A stretch of DNA of 64,000 bases, from contig CM044959.1 in the NCBI GenBank assembly GCA_024516035.1, positions 10,900,088-10,964,087 of the forward strand. Direction: 5' to 3'. The notes under the pieces are model-generated. The model searched no databases. It had not been told where the DNA came from and saw only the letters and a program-made list of their open reading frames with translations. Every line of letters starts with the position of its first letter. The stretch's first letter is position 1. A program made the translations under genes and the position numbers. Shown here piece after piece: positions 1 through 10,291 of the stretch. Origin of the DNA: Bactericera cockerelli (taxonomy: Eukaryota > Arthropoda > Insecta > Hemiptera > Triozidae).

Positions 1-6
1 GGTGTA

Positions 7-44
<38 letters not shown>

Positions 45-478
45 AAGAACGGAGAGAGAGAGAGAGAGGAGAAGAGAGAGAGAAGTAAAGGAGAGAGGGA
101 GAAATGGGGAAAAAAAGAGAAAGAGAGAGATAGAGAAGGGGGAGGAGTGGGGAGGGAGAAAGAAAGAGAGAGAGTGAGGGAAAGACAAGTGATAAGAAGG
201 AGGAAGAACAATGATTGGGGTGTAAAGAAAGAGAGAGAAGTAAAGGAGAGGAGGGAGAAATGGGAAAAAGAGGAGAGAGAGAAAAAAGAATGAAGGATAA
301 AGGGGGAAAGACAAAAGCCAAGCGACGCGATGAGAGAGTGAGGGAGAGGAAAAAGAAAGGAGAAAAAGTTAAAAGGAGGAGGAAAGGAGGAGGAAAGAAA
401 GTGGACCGAGGAAGAGAGAGGAGTGGGGGAGGAAAGCTGAAATTTCTTCTCACGTCATTATCTCTTCGAATTTAGAGA
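1..478 (+). repeat. (GA)n purine tract
   Basis: Nearly pure purine on the plus strand with GGGGAGAAATGGG(A/G)AAAA-type longer periodicity. Open frames in it are artefacts. Confidence 0.9.
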
Positions 479-499
479 TTTCAATTAACTGCCAAAAAT

Positions 500-860
500 A
501 GTCTTACTCTCTCTATCTTTGTCTCTTCTCTCTCTCTTATCTCTCTTACGAAAAAATAAATTGGTTCCTCTTTTCGAACAAATCTGGCGCAAATAATAAA
601 GATAGCTCTCTCTCTCTCCCTCTCTCCTTCCTCTCTCTCTCCCCCTTTCCTTCTCTCACTATCTCTCTTTCCCTCTCTCTCTCTCTCCCTTTCGCTTGTA
701 AAATGAAGGAAACAAAAACAATAAATTGAAAAATCCGGAGTTTCTCCTTCTCCAACGTTTTTTTCCTCTCTTTCTTATCTCAGTTTTGATTTTCGCTTCT
801 TCTCTATTCTTCTTCTTCTTCTTCTTCCTCTCTTTCTTCTTCTTCTTTTTTCGAAACATA
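500..860 (+). repeat. (CT)n and (CTT)n pyrimidine tract, inverted relative to the previous one
   Basis: (CT)n to about 700, then (TTC)n at 800-852. Purine and pyrimidine tracts face each other around a short spacer and could pair within one strand. Confidence 0.9.
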
Positions 861-916
861 ATCTCTGTCCTACTTCTAGGAGTAGTAATAATAATCGAAC
901 GCACACAGTTCTTATT

Positions 917-1018
917 GCTTCCGAAGAATTTCTAATTTTAGAAATCGGAAGTATTGTGTCCGTTTTTGTAAAAAAAAATATGTTTTGCTCCAATTTTTTC
1001 ACTTTCTATTTGTTGAAA
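917..1018 (+). repeat. Dispersed copy of the FKBP2 intron-1 repeat unit
   Basis: CTTCCGAAGAATTTCTAATT, TTAGAAATCGGAAGTATTGT and GTCCGTTTTTGTAAAAAAAA match the complement of the unit at 49176-49430. Confidence 0.75.
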
Positions 1019-1563
1019 TTACGCACTTATCATAAGATTTCTAGTTCTTATACATAATATAAAAAATGCCGTGAAACACTCATTTAAAAAAATATAACGA
1101 CCTGAGTAGTTTGATGGTCAATGCGATGGATTGTTTCATTATATCAACAGTTGAAGCCAATTTTTCTTAAAATTACTTTAAAAAAGTTACAACCCCCCCC
1201 CTCTTATCAGCAAATAAAATAAATGAAATTTTCAAAAGATGGGAGGGTGAGGAGAGAGAGAAAGAAAGGGGGGGTTTAAGAGAGGAATGTATTAATTATC
1301 CGGATTTCGATCCTAAGCACACCCCCCCATGGGAAAATTATACCTAGGCTAGGGCCTGCTAAGCTGTATAGCAAACTAGGCCGCGCTAGTCATAGTAAGC
1401 AGCAAAACAAACACCCAACATCTGGAATTGATTCCAGGACTTGTTGATAATGATTGACAGCGTGACATACGCTCGGTGATAAGACTTGACATTGTCGAGT
1501 GTGCTTGACAAGCCATGCCTAAGGGACTGATCAATGTATAGTGAGATAATACCTATTCAGTAA
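1019..1563. other. No gene seen; short A/B-box-like remnant
   Basis: GACCTGAGTAGTTTGATGGT at about 1101 looks like a decayed SINE B start. A C run (1193-1201) and purine run (1238-1285) follow. The part 1320-1560 is unique-looking and unassigned. Confidence 0.4.
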
Positions 1564-1710
1564 AAGTTATCATATTTTTGTCAATCACTTTCTTGATGTC
1601 ACAACTACTCAATAAACTCGCTTCACTAAATCTACGCTGAAACCGGGACTCGAACCACCGACCTCCAGGTTACGAGTCCGCCGCCTTATCAATCAAGCTA
1701 CTGAGGTCGG
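1564..1710 (-). mobile_element. SINE family B (Thr-like head)
   Basis: The minus strand reads CCGACCTCAGTAGCTTGATT, a B box GGTTCGAGTCCCGG, CGAGTTTATTGAGTAG and the tail GATTGACAAAAATATGATAA. The anticodon position of the consensus head is TGT, hence Thr-like. It abuts the 5S SINE at 1735. Confidence 0.8.
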
Positions 1711-1734
1711 TGATAATGTCTATTAAGTATCTAT

Positions 1735-1992
1735 TTTTTTTTTTAAGTGGGTTTAAACGTTCGCTTTCACTGCATGGTCATATCACGACGGGGGTTTACC
1801 CTCCATTCGCAGGAAACTCACAAACCTGCTACTCACATTGACCTCACCCAGCCTGAGTGGGGCCGGGAAAGCCAGCGTCACGAGAATTGAATTTGAATGG
1901 TCACCCATCCAAGTCTTAACCTCGCTGGATGTCGCTTAACTTCGGTGTTCTGAAGGGAAACGGTGTATTCAACATGCCATCGACGCTGGCTA
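1735..1992 (-). mobile_element. 5S-rRNA-derived SINE (family F), near full length
   Basis: Read on the minus strand, the head (1992 to about 1870) follows 5S rRNA: GCCAGCGTCGATGG, GTTGAATACACCG, GAACACCGAAGTTAAGCGAC, then the box C-like GACTTGGATGGGTGACC. The body follows with CAGGCTGGGTGAGGT, GCGAATGGAGGGTAAACCCC and CATGCAGTGAAAGCG, ending in an A-rich tail (T run at 1735-1745). The internal control region of 5S would act as the pol III promoter. Confidence 0.85.
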
Positions 1993-2047
1993 AGTATCAT
2001 ATTAAATTTGTGTTAATCAAACCGTGATATCGCAATTACACTAATGT

Positions 2048-2117
2048 AAAATTATGAAACAGGATTAAAGTTAAGATAAATCAGACACCCCCTCAAGTCG
2101 GAGTTTCAACCAATCAC
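2048..2117 (+). repeat. MITE-B left-end fragment
   Basis: AAATTATGAAACAGGATTAA then CCTCAAGTCGGAGTTTCAAC; a SINE C follows. Confidence 0.6.
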
Positions 2118-2256
2118 AGCCATATTATTACATATGTGGTAAGAATCCCAAATGGGAAGCATAACTTGTCATGTCCCGGCTGGGTTTCGAACCCATGAAC
2201 ACTGGAATTTTTGGATTCATAGAGTGCCGCCTTTACCACTGAGCTACCGGGACAGA
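2118..2256 (-). mobile_element. SINE family C, 3' truncated
   Basis: Minus strand: TGTCCCGGTAGCTCAGTGGT, GGGTTCGAAACCCAGCCGGG, ATGACAAGTTATGCTTCCC. The body stops after the ACCACATATG box. Confidence 0.8.
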
Positions 2257-2668
2257 CGTAATATTTATAATGTAATATCAACAAAATGACTGTGTACCTA
2301 ATTACCTCAACTATCTACCTACTAAAACTGAAGCAATACATTCATACAACAGTAGGCACTGAGTTTTCTAACAGAACATATTACTTTTTATTATGTATGT
2401 ATGTATAATTCTATATGAAACAGGTGGTGTTTTCTCCAATGAGGAACCTATACGTGTTTATATCTTATATGAAGGAAGCCTGTTACCTGTTGTTAGTTAT
2501 GTGTGTCAGAAGCCAGTGTCTACTGCGTGTGCCAATTAGCTCACATGATAGGTGACTCGGAGGACCCTCAGTATAAACAGGCAAATAAATAATCATGCAA
2601 CATGTGGTCAATGTGGTTTTGTACAGTGTACACCTTTCTAAAGTCTCTAGTATCACACAAAAATAATA
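2257..2668. other. Nothing recognised
   Basis: AT-rich unique-looking sequence with a short (ATGT)n at 2394-2406. Confidence 0.4.
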
Positions 2669-2750
2669 TCTGTCCCCTAGTCTGGCTGGGGGACGTTAAA
2701 CAAGGAAACCAGTGTCTCGCTAGAGGACTATAAACATAATCAGAGAACAT
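2669..2750 (-). mobile_element. Repeat family G 3' fragment
   Basis: The minus strand has GTCCTCTAGCGAGACACTGG and GTCCCCCAGCCAGACTAGGG. Confidence 0.65.
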
Positions 2751-3095
2751 ATACGTATATCTACTTGTTTCTACCTCATTAATATATTGACAATACCTGT
2801 TACGTATAACATCATCAACATAGAGAAACATATGTATTTGTATTTTATGTAGGAACCCCACCTGCTTTTCAAAAAACAGGCGTTCAATATTTTCAAACAT
2901 CAAATGAGGCTTAGCAAGTGTCTAAATGAGAATTTCATACGTCTCTCTCTCTCTCTGCAGAGTTTCTGTAAACCCTATTTTATGCAAATGCAAAAGATGT
3001 GATACTTCAGCTTGTCTGAAATAGGTAGGTGTATGGATGGCTTAACTTGTTAGAAATAAGCTAATTGTAATGCTACCTGTCGGAGACATATAACG

Positions 3096-3247
3096 CAGTG
3101 GCGTAGGGAGGGGGGTGGTTTTGGGGACAAAACCCCCCCCCCCCGAAATTTTCAAGAAACCCCTGCTAAATAAATACGATGGAATATACGTAGTCTCTTT
3201 CGTCCTCAGACCCCCCCCCCTGAAATGTAGGTCTAGCTATGCCACTG
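3096..3247. mobile_element. hAT-like MITE with 8-bp target duplication
   Basis: Ends CAGTGGCGTAGG and AGCTATGCCACTG are inverted repeats. Flanks are ATATAACG (3088-3095) and ATATAAGG (3248-3255), a 7/8 match, as expected for hAT insertions. The interior has two poly(C) runs. Confidence 0.82.
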
Positions 3248-3255
3248 ATATAAGG

Positions 3256-3807
3256 CTCAGAAGGAATTTGAGACTTACCTATATACCTACTATAATGTAC
3301 AAATACACCTACTATACATCAGGAATGTGTTGCTTTGTCGTCTCCACTAATTTTCCTTTCATGTTGCCTTTGTTGCCGAACAAAGCAATGCTTCAAGAAT
3401 CTTTGAACTCCTCTTTGAAAATGTATGTTTCTCTCTTTATCTTTAACTCGAACTTCTCTATCTCTTCACCCTTTCTCTTCCCTCTTTCTCTTCCTAAAAT
3501 TGTTCTATATCTGTCTCATGTTCTTTGCAAAATAACTAGAGCACAATGACAGGAAATAACGCCAATTACTTGTGGATGTCGCAAAACGACAAAACCGTCT
3601 CTCAAATCCGCAATTTAAAGTCCCATGAAAATTTCCAATTTAAAGAACAACAACAATATAACCTAGCCTGATCTCCGCGAACATTCAACATTATCAAGAT
3701 TGAACTTCTTATAACTGCAAAGTGAAACAGCAATACACAATCTGAGTTCAGATGATACAGGGTGGAGAAGAAATTGCTTCACATGAAAGTTTTTGGGTGG
3801 AAGAGAT
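3256..3807. other. Nothing recognised
   Basis: Includes a CTCTTTCTCTT-rich part (3430-3500). A GATACAGGGTGGAGAAG word at 3754 resembles MITE ends seen elsewhere, without a partner. Confidence 0.35.
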
Positions 3808-3990
3808 TAGTCACTGTGGCAGAGCGAGTTAGCGCGCTAGGCATTGCACACATGGTGACCTGGGTTCGATTCCCAGCGGGGAGGATTTTTTCTGCTCTGT
3901 ACTTGGATGTTCGGGTCCACTCATACCTCGTGAGGAAAAATGAGTAGCTGCTTTAATGTGAAGCAGCGACCAGTGGCAGAATCTTAGGCA
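3808..3990 (+). mobile_element. SINE family D
   Basis: GTCACTGTGGCAGAGCGAGT, TAGCGCGCTAGGCATTGCAC, B box GGGTTCGATTCCCAGCG, then TGTACTTGGATGTTCGGG and ACCTCGTGAGGAAAAATGAG. Confidence 0.82.
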
Positions 3991-4088
3991 AAAAAATAAT
4001 ACAAGATATTGTAAATTAAAGTGGTAAAGTCCTATGATTCTGCGCTACCCACTAAAATTGCGACATAATAACACAAAGAAAAAGCATT

Positions 4089-4262
4089 ATTGGGTGGAAG
4101 AGATTGCCATAGACAATAACCCCGTCCTTTAGCTAGGACATATGTATATATTTTGTTTATTTTTTCCTGTTTATATTAATTTTGTCAATTTTGTATTTTA
4201 ATTTTCACCATTACTTGTTTGTATATATGTTCTTCTAATAAAGCGTTTCATAATAATAAAAT
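4089..4262 (+). mobile_element. Element H (short retroelement with fixed 5' end)
   Basis: Starts TTGGGTGGAAGAGATTGCC, then AATAACCCCGTCCTTTAG, a T-rich stretch, and ends TTCTAATAAAGCGTTTC with an AT-rich tail. Five other copies start at the same base. The GGGTTATTGCC/GGCAATAACCCC complement suggests a 3' hairpin as in LINE tails. Confidence 0.75.
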
Positions 4263-4279
4263 AGTTGGATATAAAACGT

Positions 4280-4372
4280 CGTTATGGTGGTTTGACCTCA
4301 GACCGTCTACAATAGCTGCTGCTTCATGGATACCAAATAATTAAAAAGGCTATGAATCAGTATGAATTACTC
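4280..4372 (+). repeat. Weak SINE K tail-like fragment
   Basis: CTACAATAGCTGCTGCTTCA and AAAAAGGCTATGAATC resemble the K end (CTACAGTAGCTCCTG, AAAAAGGCTGTGAAAC) with several changes. Confidence 0.4.
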
Positions 4373-4474
4373 ATCGTTAAAAAAGAAGCAAAATTAAGAA
4401 ATCAAACGTGTGCATTTGATTTTGTCCAACAAATTCCACTCTTGATCTCATGTGAAAAGACCAAAAAGTTATTA

Positions 4475-4613
4475 TATTTGAGTTAATCACAATCGTGATA
4501 TCACAACTCAAACTCGTTTAACTAAATATTTGCTTAACTTGGGACTTGAACCAGCGACCTCTAGGTTCCAAGTACCTACGCGAACTTATCGATCAAGCTA
4601 CTGAGAGTACTGA
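4475..4613 (-). mobile_element. SINE family B
   Basis: Minus-strand copy with CAGTAGCTTGATCGATAAG, a head that is expanded near GCGTAGGTACTTGG, B box GGTTCAAGTCCC and the tail GATATCACGATTGTGATTAA. Confidence 0.75.
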
Positions 4614-5504
4614 GGGCGCTTCAAATATTCCCTTATTTCGTACGTGAGATGCGGAGGTCAGAGGGGGTGTGTACACTGTACATTTCCCAAAATTAATTTT
4701 CAAGAGAAGAAAAAAACAAGACCACCCTGTACACAAACTTTCTTGAGAGCATTCCATATTTTCCGTCGGCGTAAATCCTGATTTCTCCGAAGTTAACGAA
4801 GTTTGCGCTCAAAGAGAAGACAATCGTTATTTCGTCCTCGCCCGAACACAAAGTTTGCTGAAATAATGTCACGCCAGGGCGGGCTGACGACACAAGACGT
4901 TATGGTCTCACTTAGTGCTCATAATTCCCCCCCGCCTCCACAGTTCAACCTCCTTGGAGGCGAGGGAGGCGAGATCTCAAGAAGTCTTCAGCATGACTCC
5001 TTGAGGAGTGCTTAATATAAAATACTATGAATAAATAAACGGTACATCTTCGCTATGGCAGGGTTGCCGCACGGTTTTTTAATATACAAGGTGGACGAGT
5101 TACGGTATAAGTGAAGTTTTTTCTCTTTTTTTCTCTCTTTTTTTCCTCAACAATTTCTTGAAATACTTTCATTTTCATACATAAAATTTATCTTGTTTTC
5201 CACCCCTATAAGGCGTATTTCATTCTCCAGGCGTATGTCTTGATTTATTTTATAGCAGGCAGCATAGGCGTACGTATTTCATTTTCTAGTTGAACGTGTG
5301 AAGCGTAAGTTATTTTCTAGGCGTATTATTTTAATCGTATTGCTGCATGGAAAGTAATAAAATGTTCTCAATATATGATGCTCTCTGCTGCTCGCAGATA
5401 TGATGCTCAAGCTAGCAGATGTTCTAAGATCTAACGGATGTGTTCCGAAGAGAAAGAGAAACAATATGAATAAAGTATGGCCAGAAGAGCTGGTCCGTTG
5501 GAAG
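4614..5504. other. No gene assigned; GC-richer island and AGGCGTAT repeats
   Basis: Positions 4750-5015 are GC-richer with a CCTCCTTGGAGGCGAGGGAG hairpin-prone part. At 5211-5335 AGGCGTATTTCATTCTC-like words recur about four times. No splice-bounded frame. Confidence 0.35.
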
Positions 5505-5702
5505 GCACTGGTAGTCAAGTGGTTAACGCGCTGGTCTGGTAAACAGATAGCGCAGAGATCCGTTGGTTCGAATCTCGTCCAGTGCATGAATTTGCTCATT
5601 AGTTTGAGTTTGTAACCCCGTAGGTGATAGAAAATACTTTGAGCATTAACTTCGCCTGGTGTTGTTGGTTACCTTAAAATAAAGAGTGTTATTATTATTA
5701 TT
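5505..5702 (+). mobile_element. SINE family A (Ser/Leu-like head)
   Basis: CACTGGTAGTCAAGTGGTTA, B box GTTGGTTCGAATC, body GAGCATTAACTTCGCCTGG, and AAAGAGTGTTATTATTATTA at the end define the family. The ATT repeat tail replaces poly(A). Confidence 0.85.
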
Positions 5703-5704
5703 CT

Positions 5705-5780
5705 GCCGGGATTCGCACCCGCAACCTCCGGGTCAGCAACCAATGCTTTTAACCACTGAGGCACGGAGGTCGGCATCGAT
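5705..5780 (-). mobile_element. tRNA-like SINE head fragment
   Basis: The minus strand reads GCCGACCTCCGTGCCTCAGT, GGTTAAAAGCATTGGTTGC and GGTTGCGGGTGCGAATCCCG. It starts directly after the (ATT)n tail of the SINE A at 5505, so two elements are joined tail to head. Confidence 0.5.
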
Positions 5781-5954
5781 TGAAATATAATAAATACCTA
5801 CAGTAAAGATACAATAAATACCTACAGAAGTAGAAATAAAAAAACGTCTAGAGTTTTACCTAATTTATGAACCACCCTGTATCTTCCTGCATGGGAAACA
5901 TTTTGCTAGGAGTTAAAAAGTGGGAATTTTTCCTATGTTTCTCTGCTTGTTCCA

Positions 5955-6520
5955 GATGTTGAGACAGAGAATAGAGGTAGAGGGAGGATTATAGAGAGAG
6001 AGAGAGTGAGAGACAGAGAATATAGGTAGAGGGAGGATTATAGAGAGGGTGAGAGACAGAAAACAGGTATATATAGAGAGAGAGAGACAGCGAATAGGTT
6101 GAGGGAAGATTATAGAGAGAGGATAATAAAGAGAGCATAGGTAGAGGGAAGATAATAGTGCAGATAAGTAGAGGCAGGGAGGGAGAGGGAAGGAGAGAGA
6201 GAGAATAGTTAAGTAGAGGCAAGGTTATAGAGAAAGAGACAGAGACAGAGAAATTGTCGAATAGAGAATAAAAAATAGAGGGAGAGAAAGAGAGATAGAA
6301 GTATATTTCGAAAGGATAGAGGGAGAGAAATAGGATGTACAGAGAGAAAGGGACAGATAAATGGATAGAATTGGTAGAGGGAGATAAATAAAGAGGAAAG
6401 GAAGAGAAAGATATGGTAGAGGGAGAGAAAGGGAGAGTTAGAAAAGAGCGATATAGAGAGACGTATATAGAGAGGAAAAAGGGAAGAGAGATAGAGACAG
6501 AGCTAGAGAGAGAGAGAGAG

Positions 6521-6569
<49 letters not shown>

Positions 6570-6910
6570 AGGGGAACTTATGGTTGCGGATGACGCGGCT
6601 CTTGAATTTTTGATGGCAGAAATAACATTTGGTTCGTGATGAGGGAAGAAGAGAGAGAAAGACGTGAATGAGTCCGATAGAGAAAAAAAGAGAGGAGAGA
6701 GAGAGAGAGAGGGAGAGAGAGGTAGAGAGAGAGAGAGAGGTAGAGAGAGAGAGAGGGAGAGGAGAGAGAGAGAGAGGGAGAAGAAGAGAGAGAGAGAGAG
6801 AGGGAGAGAGAGAGAGGGAGAGGAGAGAGAGAGGGAGAGGAGAGAGAGAAAGAGAGGAGAGAGAGGAGAGAGAGAGAGAAAGAGAGGAGAGAGAGAGACA
6901 GAGTAGATAA
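5955..6910 (+). repeat. GA-rich tract with GATTATAGAGAG periodicity
   Basis: An early part has AGAGGGAGGATTATAGAGAG-like units (5970-6240), later pure (GA)n at 6508-6567 and 6690-6900. A 90-bp non-repetitive spacer lies at 6570-6655. Confidence 0.9.
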
Positions 6911-7864
6911 GCAGTTATGAACCAGGCAGTAAAGTTGCAAAAAGTATTTTATTTCTTATTTTCTTTTCAAATCAGTAAAAAAAAAACTTTTGAAAGGTCA
7001 TTGATAGAATTATCAGTACCTACCTATATCTCGAGTTCAATCCTCGGTTTGAGCAGAATTTTCTAACGATTTGCTACTAATCAAGTACAGAATCTGCTTC
7101 TTAACAAATAAAGAAGAAGCTACTTATCAAGTAAAGAAGACGCAAGGATTGCATTTCCGGCCCAACCCAGGCTTGACGAAGCCTGCTAGAACGATTAGGC
7201 TGTCTGGGGCTCAAATGATCATATTTTATGAAAGTGTTTTTCATGTATAATAGCGTTGCATTCCTTACCGATATACACAGTGATGCTGTATGACATGTGC
7301 AATACGCATGCGCATTATGTCCCCTTAATACGAACTTATGCGCGAAGAGGGTTCGAATCTAGGCTATAGTATAGAAGGTAATTGTAGGACCAGAAAATGT
7401 CGCATACCAGAAAAGCATTGTTGTAATATTTCTTTTTTTTTAACCATAAAGTAAAAGTTAATGCGATTTCGGGGTTGGAAAATCTTTATTATTACTTCCG
7501 ATAATTTTAATAATAGAAAGGGTATAGTTTTAAATACTCTGTCCCTTTTTTATTGTCTTATTTATTATTTATAAATTATGCTACTATGGTATCCAGTATT
7601 CCAGTTTTCAACAAAATTCAATTTTCTCTCCACACTTTGCAGAAATGAATCTCCTTAGCTTTTCAAGAACATAATAAATTTTATAAGTTATAAAAGTGCA
7701 AAGTGCGTTACAATAGATCCCCATAAAAAATATATAACCCCAAAACTTGAGTGTACAAACCCCTCATATACTTTTGAGGAGTATATGTACGAGTAAACAA
7801 CAAAGGGAGAGAAAAGTTTTGCGAATTAAAAAATTAACACTTGGAAGGTAATTTCGCTTTCACG
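6911..7864. other. Nothing recognised beyond remnants
   Basis: A GGGTTCGAATCTAGGC box at 7349 is tRNA-like without a body. GCATTTCCGGCCCAACCCAG at 7153 resembles the E/F body. The rest is AT-rich. Confidence 0.35.
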
Positions 7865-7903
7865 AACTTTGGCAACTTGGAAAACTTTTGCCAAAGTTGC
7901 AAG
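7864..7903. repeat. Hairpin
   Basis: GAACTTTGGCAA and TTGCCAAAGTTG form 11-bp arms around about 14 bases. Confidence 0.7.
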
Positions 7904-8035
7904 ATGGCGCAGGTATTAAATTTGTTGCTAGAAGAAGGTGTACTTAACAAGCCTGGTTTCCTTGGAACAAAGACAAGACAGGCAAATAATTGGAGAAATG
8001 TACTTTTGTTAATGATTTCAAAAGGGAACAGTTAT

Positions 8036-8155
8036 AATAATAATACCCTTTAGAGGAAGGTAACCACCAGGCGAGGTAAATGCTCAATGCATTTTCGACC
8101 CTCTGGTTATTATGTAGTCACAAACTCAAATCCCTACGCTACCTGGAATTGTATT
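8036..8155 (-). mobile_element. SINE family A, head deleted
   Basis: The minus strand keeps CATTTACCTCGCCTGGTGG and the ACTACATAATAACC region, then drops from TTTGAGTTTGTGAC straight to GGTAGCGTAGGGATT of the head. Confidence 0.7.
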
Positions 8156-8164
8156 CAAAACTTG

Positions 8165-8350
8165 GTTACAATATTGTTTGTAAGGGATACCTTCCGGTGC
8201 GCTCGTGTTGACCCAGCACCTAAATGGGAAGTCACTTATCGCCCATCAGATGGGTAGGCTACAACATAGACCAAAAGCTTCTACAGTAGCTCCTGTTTCA
8301 TGGCTAAGAAATAAAAAAGGCTGTGAAACACTCATCTTAGAAAAAAAAAA
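8165..8350 (+). mobile_element. SINE family K, head missing
   Basis: GTTTGTAAGGGATACCTTCC, GTGCGCTCGTGTTGACCCAG and GGCTGTGAAACACTCATCTT with a final A run match the body of the 56800-57105 element. Confidence 0.75.
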
Positions 8351-8680
8351 GAAAGGTATCTAGAAAAAAGAAAAGAAATTTTTATGGTAATTCCTTCGCT
8401 CGAGCAGGTTACGTACAATTTCATTAATTACTTACCTCCACCCTAAATCAAAGGTTCCATTAATTCAAAGGTGTTTTCCCTGGTGTCCACCAGATAACTT
8501 TTTTCAGAGACCGAATTTCCCAATGCAATAACAAAGTCTGACCTTTCCACAAAGTCTGACCTCTCTATGTGCAGCTTTTGAGCTTGCATCTCCAGAGCAT
8601 GAAAACTTAATGAGTGATTAAAAATGGAGTGGTGACTTCACACTTTATTTTCCAATTTCTTTTTTCAGCTTTTCGTGGGT
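8351..8680. other. Nothing recognised
   Basis: Mixed AT-rich sequence with AACAAAGTCTGACCTTTCC duplicated in part (8530 and 8550). Confidence 0.4.
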
Positions 8681-9193
8681 TATAATTATATGGATCCGTC
8701 TTTTATGTATGAATTTGTTGTTTTATTAATCTTCAAAGGTGTAGGGGAAAACTTTTTACCATTTTGTAACATAAAGTTGGTTCAAAATAACAATAAATTG
8801 GACTTTTTTCAACTGAGAAGGCACTCTTTTAGCCTCATTCATTCATATTATATGGTATAATTATTATATTCCGTCTTTTATGTATGAATTTGTTGTTTTA
8901 TTAAACTTCAAAGGTGTAGGGGAAAACTTTTAACCATTTTGTAACATAAAGTTGGTTCAAAATAACAATAAATTGGACTTTTTTTCAACTGAAAAAGGCA
9001 CACTTTTAGCCTCATTCATTCATATTATATGGTATAATTATTATATTCCGTCTTTTATGTATGAATTCGTTGTTTTAATAAACTTCAAAGGTGTAGGGGA
9101 AAACTTTTTACCATTTTGTAACATAAAGTTGGTTTTAAAGTAGCAATTACTTGGACTTTTTTCAACTGAGAAGGCACTTTTAGCCTCATTCAT
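8681..9193 (+). repeat. 176-bp satellite, about 2.9 copies
   Basis: Units begin at 8681, 8856 and 9033 (TATAATTATTATATTCCGTC; GGTGTAGGGGAAAACTTTT; AACATAAAGTTGGTTCAAAA; CATTCATATTATATGG). Identity between units is very high. Open frames in it are not conserved and are interrupted by single-base indels. Confidence 0.9.
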
Positions 9194-9288
9194 AAAAAAA
9201 TGTCAATACCACCTAGTCCTTGGTGACTTCGTTCCAACTCGGTATATAAAAACGAAATTACTTGATCGATATAATAACGAAATTACTT

Positions 9289-9431
9289 ACCTCAGTAGCT
9301 TGATCGATAAGGCGGCGGACTTGTAACCTGGAGGTCGGTGGTTCAAGTCCGGGTTTCAGCATAAATTTTGTAAAACGAGTTTGAGTAGTTGTGACATCAC
9401 GAAAGTGATCAACACAAATATGATAACTTTT
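9289..9431 (+). mobile_element. SINE family B, near consensus
   Basis: CTCAGTAGCTTGATCGATAA, GGTGGTTCAAGTCCGGG and GTGACATCACGAAAGTGATC are all present. This is one of the best preserved copies and shows no A-rich tail, ending in AACACAAATATGATAAC. Confidence 0.85.
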
Positions 9432-9539
9432 CACTTTTCACTTCATTTCAATACCACCTAGCTTCCTTTCCTTATGTGTTTCATCTGAAACCCTGCAACC
9501 ACAGGTTCTATAATAGCTTCCTTTCTTTAGAAAAATAAG

Positions 9540-9655
9540 TAGCCCGGTCGTGTCCTGGATTTGTGGTTCGAGTCCCCAGTTTGGCAGGAGTTAGGTGAGG
9601 CGAGATTGAATAGGTACTTGTGATAACACGATTGTGATTAACACAAATATGATGA
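9540..9655 (+). mobile_element. SINE B 3' half with a different tRNA-like head
   Basis: The B-box-like GTGGTTCGAGTCCCCAG precedes GTGATAACACGATTGTGATT and AACACAAATATGATGAC, the family B tail. The 5' half does not match family B. Confidence 0.5.
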
Positions 9656-9660
9656 CTTAG

Positions 9661-9950
9661 TAGTCACCGTGGCAGAGTGAGTTAGCGCGCTAGGCATTGC
9701 ACACACGTGACCTGGGTTCGATTCCCAGCGGGCAGGAATTTTTCTGCTCAGTACTTGGATGTTCGGGGTCCACTCATACCTCGTGAGGAAAAATGAGTAG
9801 TTACTTGTATGAGTAACGACCAGTGGCGGCATTACCAGAGTAAAAAGAAATTATTGTGATAGAATAATTCGAAATGTGAAGGAGGCTCTTCGTAATGCTG
9901 CGCTTCCCACAAAAATTGTGAAGAGGCCTTGTGCTTCACCACAAATAAAA
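9661..9950 (+). mobile_element. SINE family D, longest copy
   Basis: Head GTCACCGTGGCAGAGTGAGT, GGGTTCGATTCCCAGCGGGC and body GACCAGTGGCGGCATTACC, continuing through AATGCTGCGCTTCCCAC. The same CTGCGCTACCCAC end occurs at about 4040 after the copy at 3808. Confidence 0.82.
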
Positions 9951-10062
9951 AAATAATACATACATAAATATGATGACTTAGGTTAAAGTAGGTACATACA
10001 ATATTCTTTTTGATGGAAATGAGGAATGTAAACACCATATGTTAGTTATCAATTAGCATATT

Positions 10063-10195
10063 ATTTGTGTTAATCACAGTTGTGATATCACAACTACTCA
10101 AACTAGCTTTACTAAATATTTGCATAACTCGGGACTTGAACCACCGACCTACAGGTTACAAGACCGCCGTCTTATCGATCAAGTTACTGAGGTGT
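10063..10195 (-). mobile_element. SINE family B
   Basis: The minus strand has CTCAGTAACTTGATCGATAA, GGTGGTTCAAGTCCCGAG and the tail TGATATCACAACTGTGATTA. Confidence 0.8.
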
Positions 10196-10221
10196 CTAGT
10201 TTCAGTATCTACCGTACGACA

Positions 10222-10272
10222 CTGGTCCTAATCAGGCAGTATAAATAAGGCGATATTATTATTATTATTTAT
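10222..10272 (+). mobile_element. SINE family C 3' end fragment
   Basis: GGTCCTAATCAGGCAGTATA then AATAAGGCGATATTATTATT; only the last 50 bp remain. Confidence 0.6.
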
Positions 10273-10291
10273 TCCCAACCTCCTCCTCACG

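Noticed and set aside
2568..2903. 111-codon minus-strand frame
   Set aside because: It crosses a repeat G fragment and shows no domain or splice support.
3819..3886. tRNA gene candidate in the GTGGCAGAGCGAGTTAGC...GGTTCGATTCCCAGC region, and similar ones in other SINE heads
   Set aside because: Heads do not close a full acceptor stem, occur in multiple diverged copies and are always followed by the same non-tRNA bodies, so they are SINE heads.
8675..9143. Repeated open frames encoding FxGVGENFLPFCNIKLVQNNNKLDFF
   Set aside because: They follow the 176-bp satellite; frames are shifted between units by single-base indels and initiation codons are not conserved.
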